From positions 7,058,396 to 7,122,395 of the forward strand of contig JAZAYU010000009.1 of assembly GCA_038501625.1 (NCBI GenBank): a stretch of DNA of 64,000 nucleotides, given 5' to 3'. The stretch comes from Corbicula japonica. Its lineage: Eukaryota > Mollusca > Bivalvia > Venerida > Cyrenidae. A model generated the notes under the pieces. That model did no database searches, had not been told where the DNA came from, and saw nothing but the letters and a program-made list of their open reading frames with translations. Both the position numbers and the translations under genes were made by a program. Position 1 is the stretch's first letter; the number at the start of each line of letters is the position of its first letter. Shown here in pieces: positions 1 through 12,450 of this stretch.

Positions 1-382
1 TAAACATAATGTAAAGTTGTGCAATGAACGAAATAGTTACTCTACTGCAGTCTCCTTTCCTGTTAATTACGAGATAACGAGGACGTGGTATGTGACAAGC
101 TGCCTCAGTGGCTCTGGCACAACTATACAATAACCGCGTGTCATAAACTAAACAAGGACCTCGATGCTACACCTGCCTTCACCTATTTTCATTGCATGTT
201 CATTCTAATCCGTTTAATAAACTGTCAAAAACAAGTTTAACAGAAAGTTATAAAAGGTTGATAAAAATAGATAAAAGAAAGTCATTTTAAACAAATTATT
301 TAACCATTTCAAACAAAATTTGGTAAAATACATTTACAAAATTCTTAGAAAGAATATAATTTTAAAGAAAAATATGACAAAA
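1..382. other. no feature recognised
   Basis: AT-rich sequence with no ORF, repeat or RNA gene that I can support. Confidence 0.5.
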
Positions 383-498
383 ACATCATCATCATCATTA
401 TCATTATCATCACAATCATAATCATCATCATCATCATCATAATCATAATCATCATTATCATCATCATCATCATCATCATCATCTTCTGCTTCTTCTTC

Positions 499-545
<47 letters not shown>

Positions 546-546
546 T
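383..546. repeat. (TCA)n/(ATC)n microsatellite
   Basis: An imperfect trinucleotide array of TCA/ATC units interrupted by TTA, ACA and CTT variants. It reads as a long poly-Met ORF on the minus strand, which is an artefact of the repeat and not a gene. Confidence 0.9.
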
Positions 547-706
547 TTTGTTCGGTCACAATTATAGTTAACAGAGCAACAAGACATTAAAACAGCAACA
601 TCATTATCACCACTATCATCATCATTTTTGTTTAGTCACAGTCATAGTTAACAGCAGCAATAAGACATTAAAACAACAACAACAACAACAACATCATCAT
701 CATCAT
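541..706. repeat. short duplicated unit with (CAA)n and (CAT)n tails
   Basis: The block 'tttttgttcggtcacaatta...agacattaaaaca' near 545-597 recurs in slightly altered form near 625-680, followed by (CAA)n and (CAT)n runs. This is a local duplication associated with the adjacent microsatellite. Confidence 0.7.
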
Positions 707-718
707 TGACATATTCAG

Positions 719-826
719 ACAAAATCTCCGGATTTTTAATGAAGAAGTTTTGGCAGGCCTGGACACCGAAGACTTAACAAAGAAGGACTGTTGCATGTGG
801 ATATTCAACTCGGGATAGTTGAACGG
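719..826 (+). pseudogene. possible decayed SAM-domain-like exon
   Basis: From about 720 a frame reads QNLRIFNEEVLAGLDTEDLT, which resembles the centre of sterile alpha motif domains (hydrophobic helix, then L-x-x-L-T-x-E-D-L). The frame stops at a TAG soon after. A +1 shift would continue as 'KEGLLHVDIQLGIVER'. The segment has an AG just upstream and a GTATGT donor-like site after 826. The family assignment is inference from a short match. It may be a pseudo-exon or chance. Confidence 0.22.
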
Positions 827-1189
827 TATGTACACTTCTTCGCTCTTTTTGCTCGTTCTGTTTACGTTCGCAATGACTATCTATTTATTTAACTTTCTTT
901 CACATTTTTTACGATTTCATAAAATTTTCATTTGTAAAGGTCATTTGAATCAGTGATTTTTTGGAAGAAAGAGTGTCATTGGAGAAAATATCGCGGTTGG
1001 AAATCGGCCATTTCTCAACATAGAAACTACAGGAAGCTGCGAAAATACAGAATCGGAAACGACACTGTCCAATACTGAATTATTAATCTGATGATTTATT
1101 TCAATCTTGCAGATAAACGCTGCACTAAGCTATAATAATTTATGGGTATATAATTAATATAAATATGAAAGCTTAAAAAGTGATAGTAA
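827..1189. other. no feature recognised
   Basis: Non-coding AT-rich sequence between the possible SAM-like fragment and the foldback element. I see nothing else in it. Confidence 0.5.
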
Positions 1190-2216
1190 GGGGTCGCAAA
1201 CATTGCAAATGGCGAAAAGTGGCTCAAATTTCAAAACTGAATTTTGGGGGAAATACTTATTGCCACCTAGATTTTAGTAAAGAAATATATTTAGCTAAGG
1301 ATGTAGTTAATGTTTGCAAGCTCAATTTAGTCTAATTCATGTTCTAATTACCAAGCACATACTTAAACAAAAGAAAAACCGTTTGCATAAGAACTCTGAA
1401 ATTCATGGACAATATACCAAAGCAACTCATACCTGAAATAAGTTTATGCTGGTCTATAATGTTTAGTGCAAATTCTTCAAAATAATGTTAGGGTTTTCAA
1501 GAAATTCAAGGAAAACTTACTTCCGGGTTTCTACTTTCAGTTTCAAGTCAAACACTTTGATGTACTTTTTTAAAACTCGACATTAATTACCACTGGCAGA
1601 CCAATAAAAGTGAAGAAATATAGTGTCACGTGGCTGTATTTAAGTTTGGATGCTCAAGTTGTTTGAAAAAAAAGCTTTATCTACATAGAACAGACACACA
1701 CAAAAACGAAATACCGTTTGCACAAGAAGTCTGGAATGGCTGTTTAAAACGTCTAGAAAAATAATATAGGTATCACGTAAACACTTATTTACAATACTTT
1801 GTGGTCGTCTGTCAAAATAATGTCAGAAATTTTAAGAAGTACATTTTGACTTCAAACCGAAACCGAAAGTAGAAACCCGGAAGTAAGTTTTCATTGAATT
1901 TCTTGAAAACAACCCTAACATTAATTTGACGAATTGGCACTAAGCATTGTAAACCAGCATATACTTACTTCAGGTATGAATTGCTTTGTTATATTGTCCA
2001 TGAATTTCAGAGTTCTCATGCAAACGGTTTTTCTTTTGTTTTAGTATGTGCTTGGTAATTAGAACACGAATTAGACTAAACTGAGCTTGCAAACATTAAC
2101 TACATCCTTAGCTAAATACATTTCTTTACTAAAATCTAGGTGGCAATAAGTATTTCCCCCAAAATTCATTTTTGAAATTTGAGCCACTTTTCGCCATTTG
2201 CAATGTTTGCGACCTC
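1190..2216. mobile_element. foldback element with about 360 bp inverted arms, TTAA-type site
   Basis: The left arm (from 1190, 'ggggtcgcaaacattgcaaa') and right arm (about 1855-2216) are near-perfect reverse complements for roughly 360 bp around a unique centre. The right side is followed by TTAA (2217-2220). The left side is preceded by GTAA, which I read as a decayed TTAA. A related copy at 57370-58874 has intact TTAA on both sides, which supports a TTAA target-site duplication. TTAA duplications are known for piggyBac and Kolobok superfamilies. There is no internal coding capacity. Confidence 0.8.
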
Positions 2217-2220
2217 TTAA

Positions 2221-3479
2221 GCGTAAGGACTATAAAATGATCAAATATATTTTATATAAAATAATTACCGTCACTTTTTTCAACGACATTTCGGCTTTTT
2301 AAAAATGATTTACTTTAGCCATCTGACCACTTCAGGCAATTATTCAACTTATGTAAGGAACTTATGCATCGCTTATTATGATAATATCCACGAAAATGTA
2401 ACTTTCTGACATCATGATCATTCCGCACGGTTGGGATAATCTGTGTCTGGTGAAATTTAACAACAGCAACAAAGCCATTTACATTTCAATAAAATCGAAA
2501 ACAAAATGGCCAAGACGCCGACATCGTTTGAAAAAAAATCATCGTTTTGACCGGATAATATCCCCAGAACAAAAACATACTGATGAATATTATAAATATG
2601 TATTAAACATGTACCAATTTACCAATGTTATAAGTAAAATCTTAAGTGTGAATAAACGGGGTTACCCATTTGGCGCCTCAAAAAAAATAATTATGGAAGT
2701 CAAAACATGGTGAAGAGCTTTATCCAGTCTTTATTTCTTTTTCAATGTCTGTGAATAAAATTGGAAACTTGCCCCCAGAGAAACTGGACCTCAGATTAAC
2801 GAGGAAAAGAGAGCATGTGTTTATAAGTATGTCAAATAAGACACCAGAAACAATGAACGAAAATGAGAACCCTTGGGTTTACCGGCTTGGAACGTATTAA
2901 AGGATCCCAGTCTTCATGTTGGTAAGAAATGAGAGAACCTTGAGATGAGGTACTGTAGTTAGATATTTAATTTATATGAGTTCTAATTCCTTTTTTTTTT
3001 GCAAGGTCGAGTTGAGTGGACTGTAAACCTTTAAGTCAGTGAATGAAGACAATCAATGAGACTTAGCAGCTCACGAATTAAAGAAATCAAACAAAACTAC
3101 TCATCATAACATTAATGTCAACAGCTTTGGAACTATAGCTGGTGAATCTCAGTGAACTGATCTTCAACACTTCGGTTTACCAATTAATTTAAAGTTTTTT
3201 TAGTGTTTATTCGTTTTAATACAGCCAATACTGTTTGTAAGATAAATGATAAACCTAATGTTCTGAACACGATTTCAACATAAGGTTATCGAAACACACA
3301 ACAAAAAAATACCCAAATTATCCAAATATATGTTTGCAGGAAAACCTCTCAATGACATTACCTTTAAAATAACGTTGTTATTTTGGTAAAGCATGCCCAG
3401 AATGCAAAGTGTCATGGGTCAACTCTTTCCAAGCAAGTTTACAAATGTTCGTTCTTCAAATAAGTAGATGTAATATCAA
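2221..3479. other. non-coding; one unrecognised 99-codon ORF and a repeat fragment
   Basis: An ORF at 2414-2713 (+) encodes a basic, AT-driven peptide starting MIIPHGWDNL that I do not recognise. It has no clear splice or promoter context and may be chance. Sequence at about 2770-2905 is a minus-orientation fragment of the medium-repeat family seen at 3480-3930, 12900-13400 and 58125-58757 (shared 'gagaacccttgggtttaccg'). Confidence 0.4.
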
Positions 3480-3930
3480 ATTATAATAAAATATGCACCA
3501 GGAATGCCCACATCCAGCAGACACAGCCTCCCTGCACAGTTAAAAGTAGAGAGGAGAAAAGATCATGGTTATACAATAATAAGTTTCAAAATAGACGCCA
3601 CAAACAATTAACGAAAGTGAGAACGCAAAGGGTTTACCGCCTTGGAAAGGTCAGTGCCAAAACAATTTACGATTGGGGGGTTTCAACCATCAACCTCACA
3701 CTGTCCCACAGGTTCTCATATGAACAAACAAATACAAGTTGTCTGTGGTGAAATAACTCCAACCCATCCATCAGCTAAAAATGTTGCATGTACAAGCACA
3801 CACACAAATAAAACATAAGAAGCTAATTGCATTGCAAAACAAATGGGGGGTACTAAATGATCTTACCGAGACCAGTGCACCTGGAGTCTAATCAGCAAGG
3901 ACACGACGACAGGGATAAACAACAAGGACG
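3480..3930 (-). repeat. medium-repeat family E, reverse-oriented copy
   Basis: Reverse-complement reading matches the unit at 58125-58757. Shared anchors are the Lys/Arg-like purine tract 'gtagagaggagaaaagatcatgg', 'caaacaattaacgaaagtga', and the block around the start of the family ('acataagaagctaattgcat'). It is diverged, with indels, and non-coding. Confidence 0.65.
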
Positions 3931-5119
3931 ACAACTTTTTTTACGAAAAACACGGGAAATACTCGCAAACTCGATTTGACGTGGCCTTTACCTTCTTACC
4001 TTTTTATGTTTTCTGGAAGATGTTTATACCTTAAGTTTGCATATTTCGACTGGAATATTTGCTGAGTTACTGTGCCTGCCTATTACGTGGACGTCTATAT
4101 GGAAAAGGGCTATTTGGTTAGTATTCAGCTTACCTAACCGCTCAGCGGTACCCTACTGCCGTCCGTCCGTTCACAACTTCTGGGGCAAATTTACGCCGAA
4201 TCCTCGGATGAACACGGAGTCCTCCGTCAGTCAACTTTATTCATAAGAAATTTCCTCCACAATCCCCGGTGCAATTTTGTACATTCTTCATAAAACAGAT
4301 CCTTAGATAGTCCCCTACAAAGCTGCAAAAATGCTGAAATAAAGTTTATCACTGCATACAGTTTTAGCAACAAAGATGTAATAAATGAAAATCATCTTCT
4401 CCGCCAAAACATTTTCAAAATTAAATTGCACAAGAATAAAGTTAAATTGGGTTAAACATGTGTATTTCCCCCTCACGAATTCAATTCTGCGATTCTGCAT
4501 ATAACTAGACTCTCAAAAATATGTATCCCGCAGAAATTACAACCTATATGCCATATCAATCATATAATTTTCCAACCCCAGAAATATTCCTGCCCCTAGA
4601 GGTTAGAGACATTAGTGAATGGTAGGATGTCATTAGGTTTTTTAAGGAATCCAGAGCCTGCATTAACAATATCATTATTGCGAGACAAATAAGCTAAGCG
4701 TTTTTTTTTGGTTGCTTCAGAGAATAATAATAATCTGTTGCATTAGATTTATCTTCAAATTTGCGACATAAATTGAAATCCTGAAAAGAGAAATTGTGAT
4801 TCCAAAATAATGAAGCAGCCTTGAGGTGAAATTTAGGTTTAAAAAATATTCATGATTTTTATTTATTTTTTAGTTTTAATGCAGTAAGTACAACAGGTGT
4901 ATGTTTATATTGAAATTGTCATGAGCCTAAAAGAAGCCCCCAATGTTCATATTCTAATAATCTCACACAGTTATTTATTATTATTTTGCAGAATGCCAAT
5001 AAAACATAAAATCAATTTTTAGCAAAATAATTTTAATTCTACTTTTGAATATTTCTTGCCTCGTTATTTCCACAAATTCACTTACTTGCGATTTTTATTT
5101 CTAAGAAGAACCTAATCTA
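3931..5119. other. no gene recognised
   Basis: AT-rich sequence with only short chance ORFs (for example 4037-4246 and 4315-4500). No family resemblance seen. Confidence 0.5.
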
Positions 5120-5291
5120 CAGTGAAACCCCTCTACGGACACCTAAGGGACTGAGGGAAAGTGTCCTTAATAGCAGGTTTTCCTTAATTGTGGGTTTAAA
5201 TCAAGAAAAAGAGAACATGTCAGTTCTTTAAAAAATCGCCCATAACCGGGGTGCCCGTAATTTCGAGTGTCCGTAATGAGGGGTTTTACTG
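5120..5291. mobile_element. pogo/Tigger-like MITE
   Basis: A 172 bp element with terminal inverted repeats CAGTGAAACCCCTCT... and ...AGGGGTTTTACTG, flanked by TA on both sides (5118-5119 and 5292-5293). The arms share the 'GGACAC' block. TA duplication with a CAGT-x-x-AACC terminus is typical of the pogo branch of Tc1/mariner elements. It has no coding sequence. Confidence 0.82.
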
Positions 5292-5339
5292 TATTTCAGT
5301 TAAAGCCTAATTCTTAAAATCTTTATGTTATCATTTTCA

Positions 5340-5990
5340 TTTTGAAATAGATGAAAAGGGAACTTTGAAAGCCACCGAACACGACATATATGAAAATATT
5401 GCAGGTTCGGTTTGATTGAGCCTGTTAATGGGCAGTAGTGTAAATGCATATTACTGCCCTAGCCGCCTAGCCCAGAGCGCAACTCAATATTTACACCAAT
5501 AAACAGTACAATTTTAAACAATCCAATACGATGGTATGCAAATAGCGGTGAACATGGACCTTCAATGCGGTATTTTCAGATTAATACCATTCCAGGTTCA
5601 GCGTCGTATGGTCCCCAGATAAAAATGGGTTTGCCCTAAACGAGAAAACAATGGGCGGATCTAAACAAAATAGAATTTGGACAGGGGATCTGAGAATATA
5701 AATCCTGCATACCAAAGACAACGCCAAAGGCAAAATTTAAAAAGCAGGAAGTATATCCTTGGGATGATTGAACAATAACCGAATCTATATTGGCTATGAT
5801 ATTGAAACCACCCATCTATAAACTTTTTATATTTAAATATTTAAACACAAGTAAATTTTGAAGTACTATTGGCATAGTACATATGTATCGTGCTCAAATA
5901 CCTTCAAAGGACTGAACTGATAACAGCGCTGATTGAATGTGCGGGGAGACATTTTAGAGCCGCCAAACGGCACAAACAACGCTACTGTGA
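5340..5990 (+). repeat. repeat family F, tandem copy 1
   Basis: Begins 'tgaaatagatgaaaagggaa' and is about 85-90% similar to the next block (5994-6560). It is a degenerate version in which the frame open in copy 2 is broken by indels. Other fragments of this family lie at 12240-12450 (+), 15876-16010 (-) and 17020-17115 (-). Confidence 0.75.
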
Positions 5991-5993
5991 TAT

Positions 5994-6560
5994 TGAAATA
6001 GATGAAAAGGGAACTTTGAAAGCCATCGAATACAACAAATATGAAAATATTGCAGGCTCGGTTTAATTGAGCTTGTTCATGGGCAGTAATGAAAATGCAT
6101 TTTATTGCCCACGCCGCCTAGGCCCGAGCGCAACTCAATATTTACACCAAAAACAGTACAATTTAGATCCATCAAAACGATGGTGTGAATATTATGGCGG
6201 TGAACATAGACATTCAACGCGGTATTTTCAGATTAATACCGTTTCAGGTTCAGGGGCGTATGGTACCCAGATAAAAGAATGGGTGTGCCCTAAACAAGAA
6301 AACAAGGGGGATCTAAACAAAATAGAATTTGGACAGGGGATCTGAGAATATAAATCCTGCATATCACAGACAACGCCAAAGGCAACATTTTAAAAAGCAG
6401 GAAGTATATTATTGGGGTGATTGAATAATAACCGAATCTATACTGGCTAGGATATTTGAAACCACCCATCTATAAAACTGACATAAATATTTAAACAAAA
6501 GTAAATTTAAAAGTACTATAGACATAGTACATAAGTATCGTGATCAACGACCTTCAAAGG
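5994..6560 (+). repeat. repeat family F, tandem copy 2, with 92-codon ORF
   Basis: Second tandem copy of the unit at 5340. It keeps a short ORF (about 6067-6345) containing W-C-E-Y-Y-G-G-E-H-R-H-S-T-R-Y-F. The spacing loosely recalls a retroelement Gag zinc knuckle in which two cysteines have become tyrosine. That reading is speculative, and the ORF has no normal start context. Most likely this is a remnant of a mobile element. Confidence 0.6.
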
Positions 6561-7461
6561 ACTTAACTTATAACATCAGTTTTCTGAACTAGGCAACAAG
6601 ATTTGACAAAAATATCAATACTCGCATATTCTTTAAGTCTTTGTAGACGTCGAACAATCAGATACACTTGACGTGTTGAAAGGACAGTTTATTGTTAATT
6701 TCGATTCCTTTGTCATAAGGTAATGTCACAGGCTACCTTTATTGTATTATTACTTTTACCTGTTGTTGCAATGCTCTTTTTCTTCTACTTTCAGTTAAAA
6801 ACGAAGAGTTACTGTTATAATAAATCCCATTGGTTAGTTAGTTTAATAACACAATTACTAATTGGTCATTTAAACTTGTTTGTCGGTTCCTATGTTATCA
6901 TTGTCACATGACTATGCACGGTAAAAATCCGATGCACAGCCTGTTTTTCTTCAAGTAGGACTCAGCTTCCAACAGGTCGGTGGTCTTTGAAGCCTTAGAG
7001 CTTCACTTCATTTTAAAGATATCTTTTCTGAGGGAATTATTTTCCTTTATTTTAGCTTTTTCTCTCATTGTCGCGATTTTCTACTTACTCGATGATATGA
7101 TCCTAATTTGATAATTTCTTTTTGAAGTATTATTTTTGTGAAGAATATTAAATAACTGATTATTTAGTGTAACATTGAATAAAATAGTAGCACTAATTTT
7201 TACTCGTTGCCTTATTTTCTTATGGTTATTGTCACCCTTGAAATGCTTTGTTGTCCATCCGTCTAGTTGGCTAAAACCTAGCGTCAAGAATTATTATTAT
7301 TAAAGTTTATATTGAATGCAGTATTTTAAAGGTGCTTTCAGAATAAATATTATTGAAATGAAATATATGCAAAACATCTGTCTATGTTAAGTGCATAGTG
7401 CATGTGTGTTAAATGCAATGCTTAGTGTATATTGTAATTGAGCTCCTCATTTGTCGATGTA
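6561..7461. other. no feature recognised
   Basis: Non-coding. Short ORFs at 6723-6911 and 7081-7287 look like chance in AT-rich sequence. Confidence 0.5.
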
Positions 7462-7950
7462 TGAAGGGTGTTCAAATGGTTTGCGAAAAGTGCTCTTTTT
7501 TTCTGTATTCGAAATTGCACTTTGATGGAAACGTTATTATAAAACGTGTTAAGTATTTCTTACATTACCATTAACAACACAATTCTACAAATAGAACTGT
7601 TTCAAAATATTGATAGAACAACACTTTCGTTTACCCGGTGCCTAACATGTTACAACAGCATATTGAATACATTTTCTTATCAATTAGTCTTTTATAAACA
7701 TATCATATAAGGTTCGTTTAAACACTCCCAACACTGCCGGAAACAATGTTTCTAATTTCATGAATAGTTAAACCGTTGAAACGGCGGTCCTTTAAAGCCT
7801 TTACTTAATTTCGTCGACGTGACAAGGGGTTATCGACTTTCGGCTTCTGCCGCTGCGTTGATCGTATTTAACGCTTTTCTGTCAATTTTGAAACCGTAAA
7901 TTTTTAAAGAAAATGTAGCACTTTTCCACGAATATTTTGAACACCCCTCG
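7462..7950. mobile_element. mariner-type non-autonomous element
   Basis: A 489 bp element. Left end TGAAGGGTGTTCAAATGG and the reverse complement of the right end CGAGGGGTGTTCAAAATATT are diverged terminal inverted repeats that both lead into 'GAAAAGTGC'. TA flanks both sides (7460-7461 and 7951-7952). The GGGTGTTC terminus matches that of the larger element at 51007-52014, which carries mariner transposase remains. There is no coding sequence here. Confidence 0.75.
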
Positions 7951-8252
7951 TATATAGCCTGCAATACCTACGTGTAAAAGTGCCTACTTGCTATAAGCCT
8001 GCCTTCCTTATCGTTTCCGGAAATATTCGTGACTATAAAATACGTAATTAAATTTTGAAAGGTCCAAAGTATAGAATTCCTCTGAAATTGATTTAAATGT
8101 CTGTCGTGCAGAAATTGCGGGGGCACGAAGTTTGTTTTACAATAAATACTGTAAAAGGCGAACATCACGAGCCTAATGCTCTTTGTAATTGAGAACACAA
8201 ATCTTCAAAATAATTGACAGTTGCATATCTTTTAATAATTACAACCCCCGAC

Positions 8253-9054
8253 TAGTGATGTGCCGATGATCGGAAGACATCGATTAGCGACGTGTAAATG
8301 CTTCTCGATGCCGATGATCGATGTCGTTTTCTCATAATCGATTAACAGTTGAGACATGCGCAGTGTTAGAGTGAAAATATAAAGGTACGGGTTCCGGCTT
8401 TTACACCGGCCATAAAGGGAAATCACTTTGAAAAATTGAAAATTTAAATGGCGACCAGACCCAAGAGATTTAAGAGAACCCATGCAAGAAAATAAATCAG
8501 AAGTGTGGAAGCACTTTAGATTCTACAAGATTAATGAAGAACTTCCATCGCACAGAAAAAAACCTAGACCTAACAAAAGGCCTTTGCAGAATTTGTTGCA
8601 ATGAATACAAAAATACAGGCAACAAGCAAAAACGCAAAATGGCGCCAATTCTGTCGAGCTATATGAAGATCGTAAAATTCTTCGAATAAATATGTATTGC
8701 ATTTACTAGACCTCCAAAGTAAGTATTTCGTGCCTTTAGCCTAAAAATCAGTATATATTTCATAGGAAAACGCAACATTTTTGCATTTGAGAATTCACGT
8801 GGCGGATCTAGAGGGTTTCGGTTCAGTTGCACAAACCTTTTTGTGCATCATTGGTTTTGATTCGGGTTTTGGTCAGAAAGTTGAAAATTATTAGTAGGCT
8901 ATCCAGTAATTATGTATGCTACTGATCTAAGACCATTTGTAAACCTAACACTGCGTAAATTAAGAAACCGATTATAATCGTGAAATCGCATCGGAAAGGG
9001 CAACCGATTCCAACCGATGATCGATTATGATTTGCAACCGATTTCCCAACACTA
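8253..9054 (+). mobile_element. internally deleted hAT element with BED-finger remnant
   Basis: An 802 bp element starting TAGTG and ending CACTA, flanked by an exact 8 bp duplication CCCCCGAC (8245-8252 and 9055-9062), as expected for hAT. The ends carry repeated ATCGAT/CCGAT motifs. Inside, about 8490-8640 encodes in broken frames 'KSEVWKHFRFYK' followed by 'LTKGLCRICCNEYKNTGN'. This matches the layout of a BED zinc finger (W-x-x-F, then C-x-x-C, then the T-x-N segment) found at the N-terminus of hAT transposases. The rest of the transposase is gone. Confidence 0.88.
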
Positions 9055-11094
9055 CCCCCGACTTTGTTTTTACTTTCTTCATTAAAAAAAGGAAATCCAA
9101 TTCTGTCATTACAGATTTAATAAATGAGTAAATGTCACAGATAACGTTGTAAATATCACAGGTAACAATCTGTAGTCGTTTGCTTCGCAATTGCACATTG
9201 AAATCTGCAGTAAATTATTTCAGTCAGTGAGCTTGTTTTCTATTTATCAGTTAAATGTGGAATATCATATAATTAATATTTGTTATGTAATTTTTTGAAG
9301 ATTATTTTTGTAGGAATCATGGAATTGGTGTATTTAACACAGATAGGCCGCTGGCTAGGAATATGTTTGCTCCCAACCCCACCCTTTGGGAAATTTGCAA
9401 ACAAATATTTTCCGAGTTTGCAGTTATGCAGTTCAATTTCCATTTCCATTTTTATTGATGTAACATAACATATTTAGTGTGTAACATACACAACCTTAAA
9501 AAAATAAAATATAAGCCAGAAAATTGGAGGTGAAACTGAAGCATATTTTACTATATTTAAATAGTAATTACTTATATGGTTTGATAATAAAAACATAAAT
9601 TGCATGCTTATGCAAATAAGAAATGTTTCTTTCGTCAAATAAAAGTAGGTTTAAATGTAAAGTAGCATAACTCAATGACTATTTTTGAAAAATACTGTTG
9701 TTGAACAATAGGTTCAGACAAGAACTTATAAAATTGTCAAATAGTTCATACCAACATATTTTTAATTGTTTCATTTGCAAATATGCGTTACTAAAACACA
9801 CCCCACTCGATAGAGTGCAAACCAATTGCAAAATGCGTAGAATGATATATGATTTCATTACAACATACCCTTCAAAATTCTCAAATGAATGACATATTGA
9901 AATATGGTTTAATTACGCGTAACATTGTTCTCAGACTCGAAATAAACAAGAAATTTAATTTTACAACATTTTATATCAAAACTTAAATTTTTCTGGAAAT
10001 GCTGCTCAAATTACTTTATTTCAATCTTCTCACTTTTTTAATAAATGAATAGAAGTATCTATGTTATTCAAAATGCAGCAGTGACACACGCGTTTCAAGT
10101 AAGGACTCATTTCACGTAAAGTATGACAATATCACTTGGGAAAACAAAAACAACAAATGACTCAATCTAAAGGAAACAATATGCACTCGCGTCCGATTTC
10201 AGTATAAGTGTTAAATTGAACGAAAATTGCTAACAGACCCGATTCAAATTTGATAAAAACTCATTAGCTTTGTCTGCGTGCCTGTCATGTTCAATGTATC
10301 ACTCCAAATGTTCTCAGACAACATGTAGATATTGTTAGCACCAGGGGTCCTCTCTAAACGTTTATTTGTTCACAAAGGGATAACATTTTAAATACACCCC
10401 ACACCCCATATCCACCAATAAAACACACACATACAAACAAACAAAATCTCAGCTCTATCTTTGCCTTAGTACTCACATAAAATAATGTTGTTTTTATTTT
10501 TTAAGCAATCTGTTAAAGCTGACGCCTTCTACGTGGAGAGCAGGTCGAGGTGATAATTATTACAATACGACACACGATTCGGGCAGAGATGAAATTGTCG
10601 CACAATGTCAAAATAACGCTCTGTCTGCAAGAAAAAAAACATGAATTGCTTAAGAAACCATGAGAACCAAAAATAACTTGCATCAGTATAATCTACGTCA
10701 TTTTAAACAGTTTGTAAGAAAACACCTCCCCATTTCATGCCTATCTGGTAAAAATAACCACCAATCGAAATATTTTATTTGATTTTCTTGAAATAGATAT
10801 TTTTATTTCATTTCATTTGTAAAGGCCAGCAGAAATAGCCAACGACAAAAAAAATATGGCTATGTATTGTGTCACTTTCAGATAAGATTACGAGTCATTT
10901 TCTGAGTTTAGTACTATTCGCAATCGCTTAGGTTTAGGGGCCATTGCATCAAAGTTTGTCAAAATGAAAGTTTTACGAGTTTTATTATAAAAAACAACTA
11001 CAGAAACCCTTATACACCAAACTGATATTAGTTTAAACTTATTTATTTTACATCGATACTGAAACAAGGTCTTTCAACTTATATGTATCACGCT
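9055..11094. other. no gene recognised
   Basis: About 2 kb of AT-rich sequence. I see only chance ORFs (9280-9468, 9698-9892) and no clear repeat. Confidence 0.5.
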
Positions 11095-11245
11095 CGATGA
11101 CTGCTTCCTGGGTAGCCAACTCGCGCCGAATGTGCATTGGGGAAACTGCAGACGAATCTCATTTCTGGTGGGTTTCGAACCCGCAGTCTCTGGATCTGGA
11201 TTCCGACGCTCTACTCTTAGACCACTGTTCTTCCACGACTGATGT
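11095..11245 (-). repeat. tRNA-derived SINE-like fragment
   Basis: On the minus strand the sequence reads TGGTCTAAGAGTAGAGCG (A-box-like) and, about 35 nt later, GGGTTCGAAACCCACC (B box with T-arm stem), so a tRNA-like head is visible at about 11160-11235. The anticodon arm is not convincing and there is unrelated sequence downstream, so I read it as a SINE head or tRNA pseudogene and not a functional tRNA. Confidence 0.55.
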
Positions 11246-12239
11246 TAATCAAATGTTTCTTGTTCATGTTTTACTGCAATAAGGGCCTATCGATCAGGTG
11301 TTAAAATTAATTTTTAAGTGCAATAACTGTTTCCCTTTTCGTGATGATTCAACATATTTCTTAGAAAAATGTTGCGCATTTGCTGGTTTCTCTATATTTT
11401 ACGGTCGCATTAAACCTAACTGTAAAGATCTTTGAATTCCCTCGTGATGTCAAAATCGTGCAGGGAAATCGTCAAAGAAATCTCTTCATTTCAAGAAACT
11501 GGAGTAATGCTTTCACGCGCACTTTTTCTTTCATTATACCATTTCTAAAATCAAGAAATGGAAGATAACTAGATCTAGGCACAGATTTTATGTGTTAAAT
11601 CTTCCACATTTGTACAAATGGTAAGGCAGCGTATTTGAAAAAGATTCAAATTAGAGCGCCTCATGGGTAAAGTGTTTTCGGGATTTACCTTATTCTTTGA
11701 AATGACGTCATAAAGGTTAGCATAGCATCATACATAAATGTGTATAAGGATTGCCTATAGCTATAAAAAAAAAATTGTAGTTTCTTCCAAGTATAGTAAC
11801 AACTAAAATGTCAAAAATAACTATATCATTTAAACCATTTAAAGTCAATTTTGGCGGGTTAAAAACTGAGCTTTTAAGACGTATCCAGGAGATGCCAGAT
11901 GCGCATTTGAACGCATATGAGTGTAAATTTGTGTAACAACATAGCTTTGCATATTATGTTTAATGTTGAAACATTTTGTCAGGTTGGTTAACGTTCATGT
12001 TCTGAGAAAGTTAGGTAAAAAGGTATCTATCCGTTTATCTGAAGCACATGGAATCGGCACATAACTTTTTGTCTAATCCTTTGAATCTGTGTTTTAATAG
12101 TAGATTAGGGTAATTTCTCGCTGATTTCCCAATATAAATCTATTTGGCCACGGGTCTGCAACACAACACGAGTTATTCACTTCTCTCATGCGGTTTGTGC
12201 GAAAATCCTAGGTTCAGTTTGGAAGAGTGAATGCTCACA
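11246..12239. other. no feature recognised
   Basis: Non-coding AT-rich sequence; nothing supported. Confidence 0.5.
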
Positions 12240-12450
12240 TAATGATATTGAATAAGACGAAGACGGAACATTGAAAGCCACCAAACATGACAAATAGTGG
12301 AAATATTGCAGACTCGGTTTGACCTGTTAGTGGGCAGTAATTAAAATCCATATAACTGGCCACAACGCCTAGACCCGGGTTGTGTTTTCAACACAATATT
12401 AACGCACATGTATATTTCGTGCTCAGCGGTTTTTAAAGGGCTAAATTGAT
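12240..12450 (+). repeat. repeat family F fragment
   Basis: Shares 'ttgaaagccaccaaacatga' and 'gggcagtaattaaaat' with the tandem pair at 5340-6560. Confidence 0.6.

Noticed and set aside
345..587. Minus-strand poly-Met ORF
   Set aside because: It is a reading of the TCA microsatellite.
2414..2713. 99-codon ORF as a gene
   Set aside because: No recognisable motif, no splice or promoter evidence, and AT-driven composition in a repeat-flanked region.
11160..11235. Functional tRNA gene on the minus strand
   Set aside because: A and B boxes are visible, but the anticodon arm and acceptor stem do not pair convincingly. SINE head or pseudogene is more likely.
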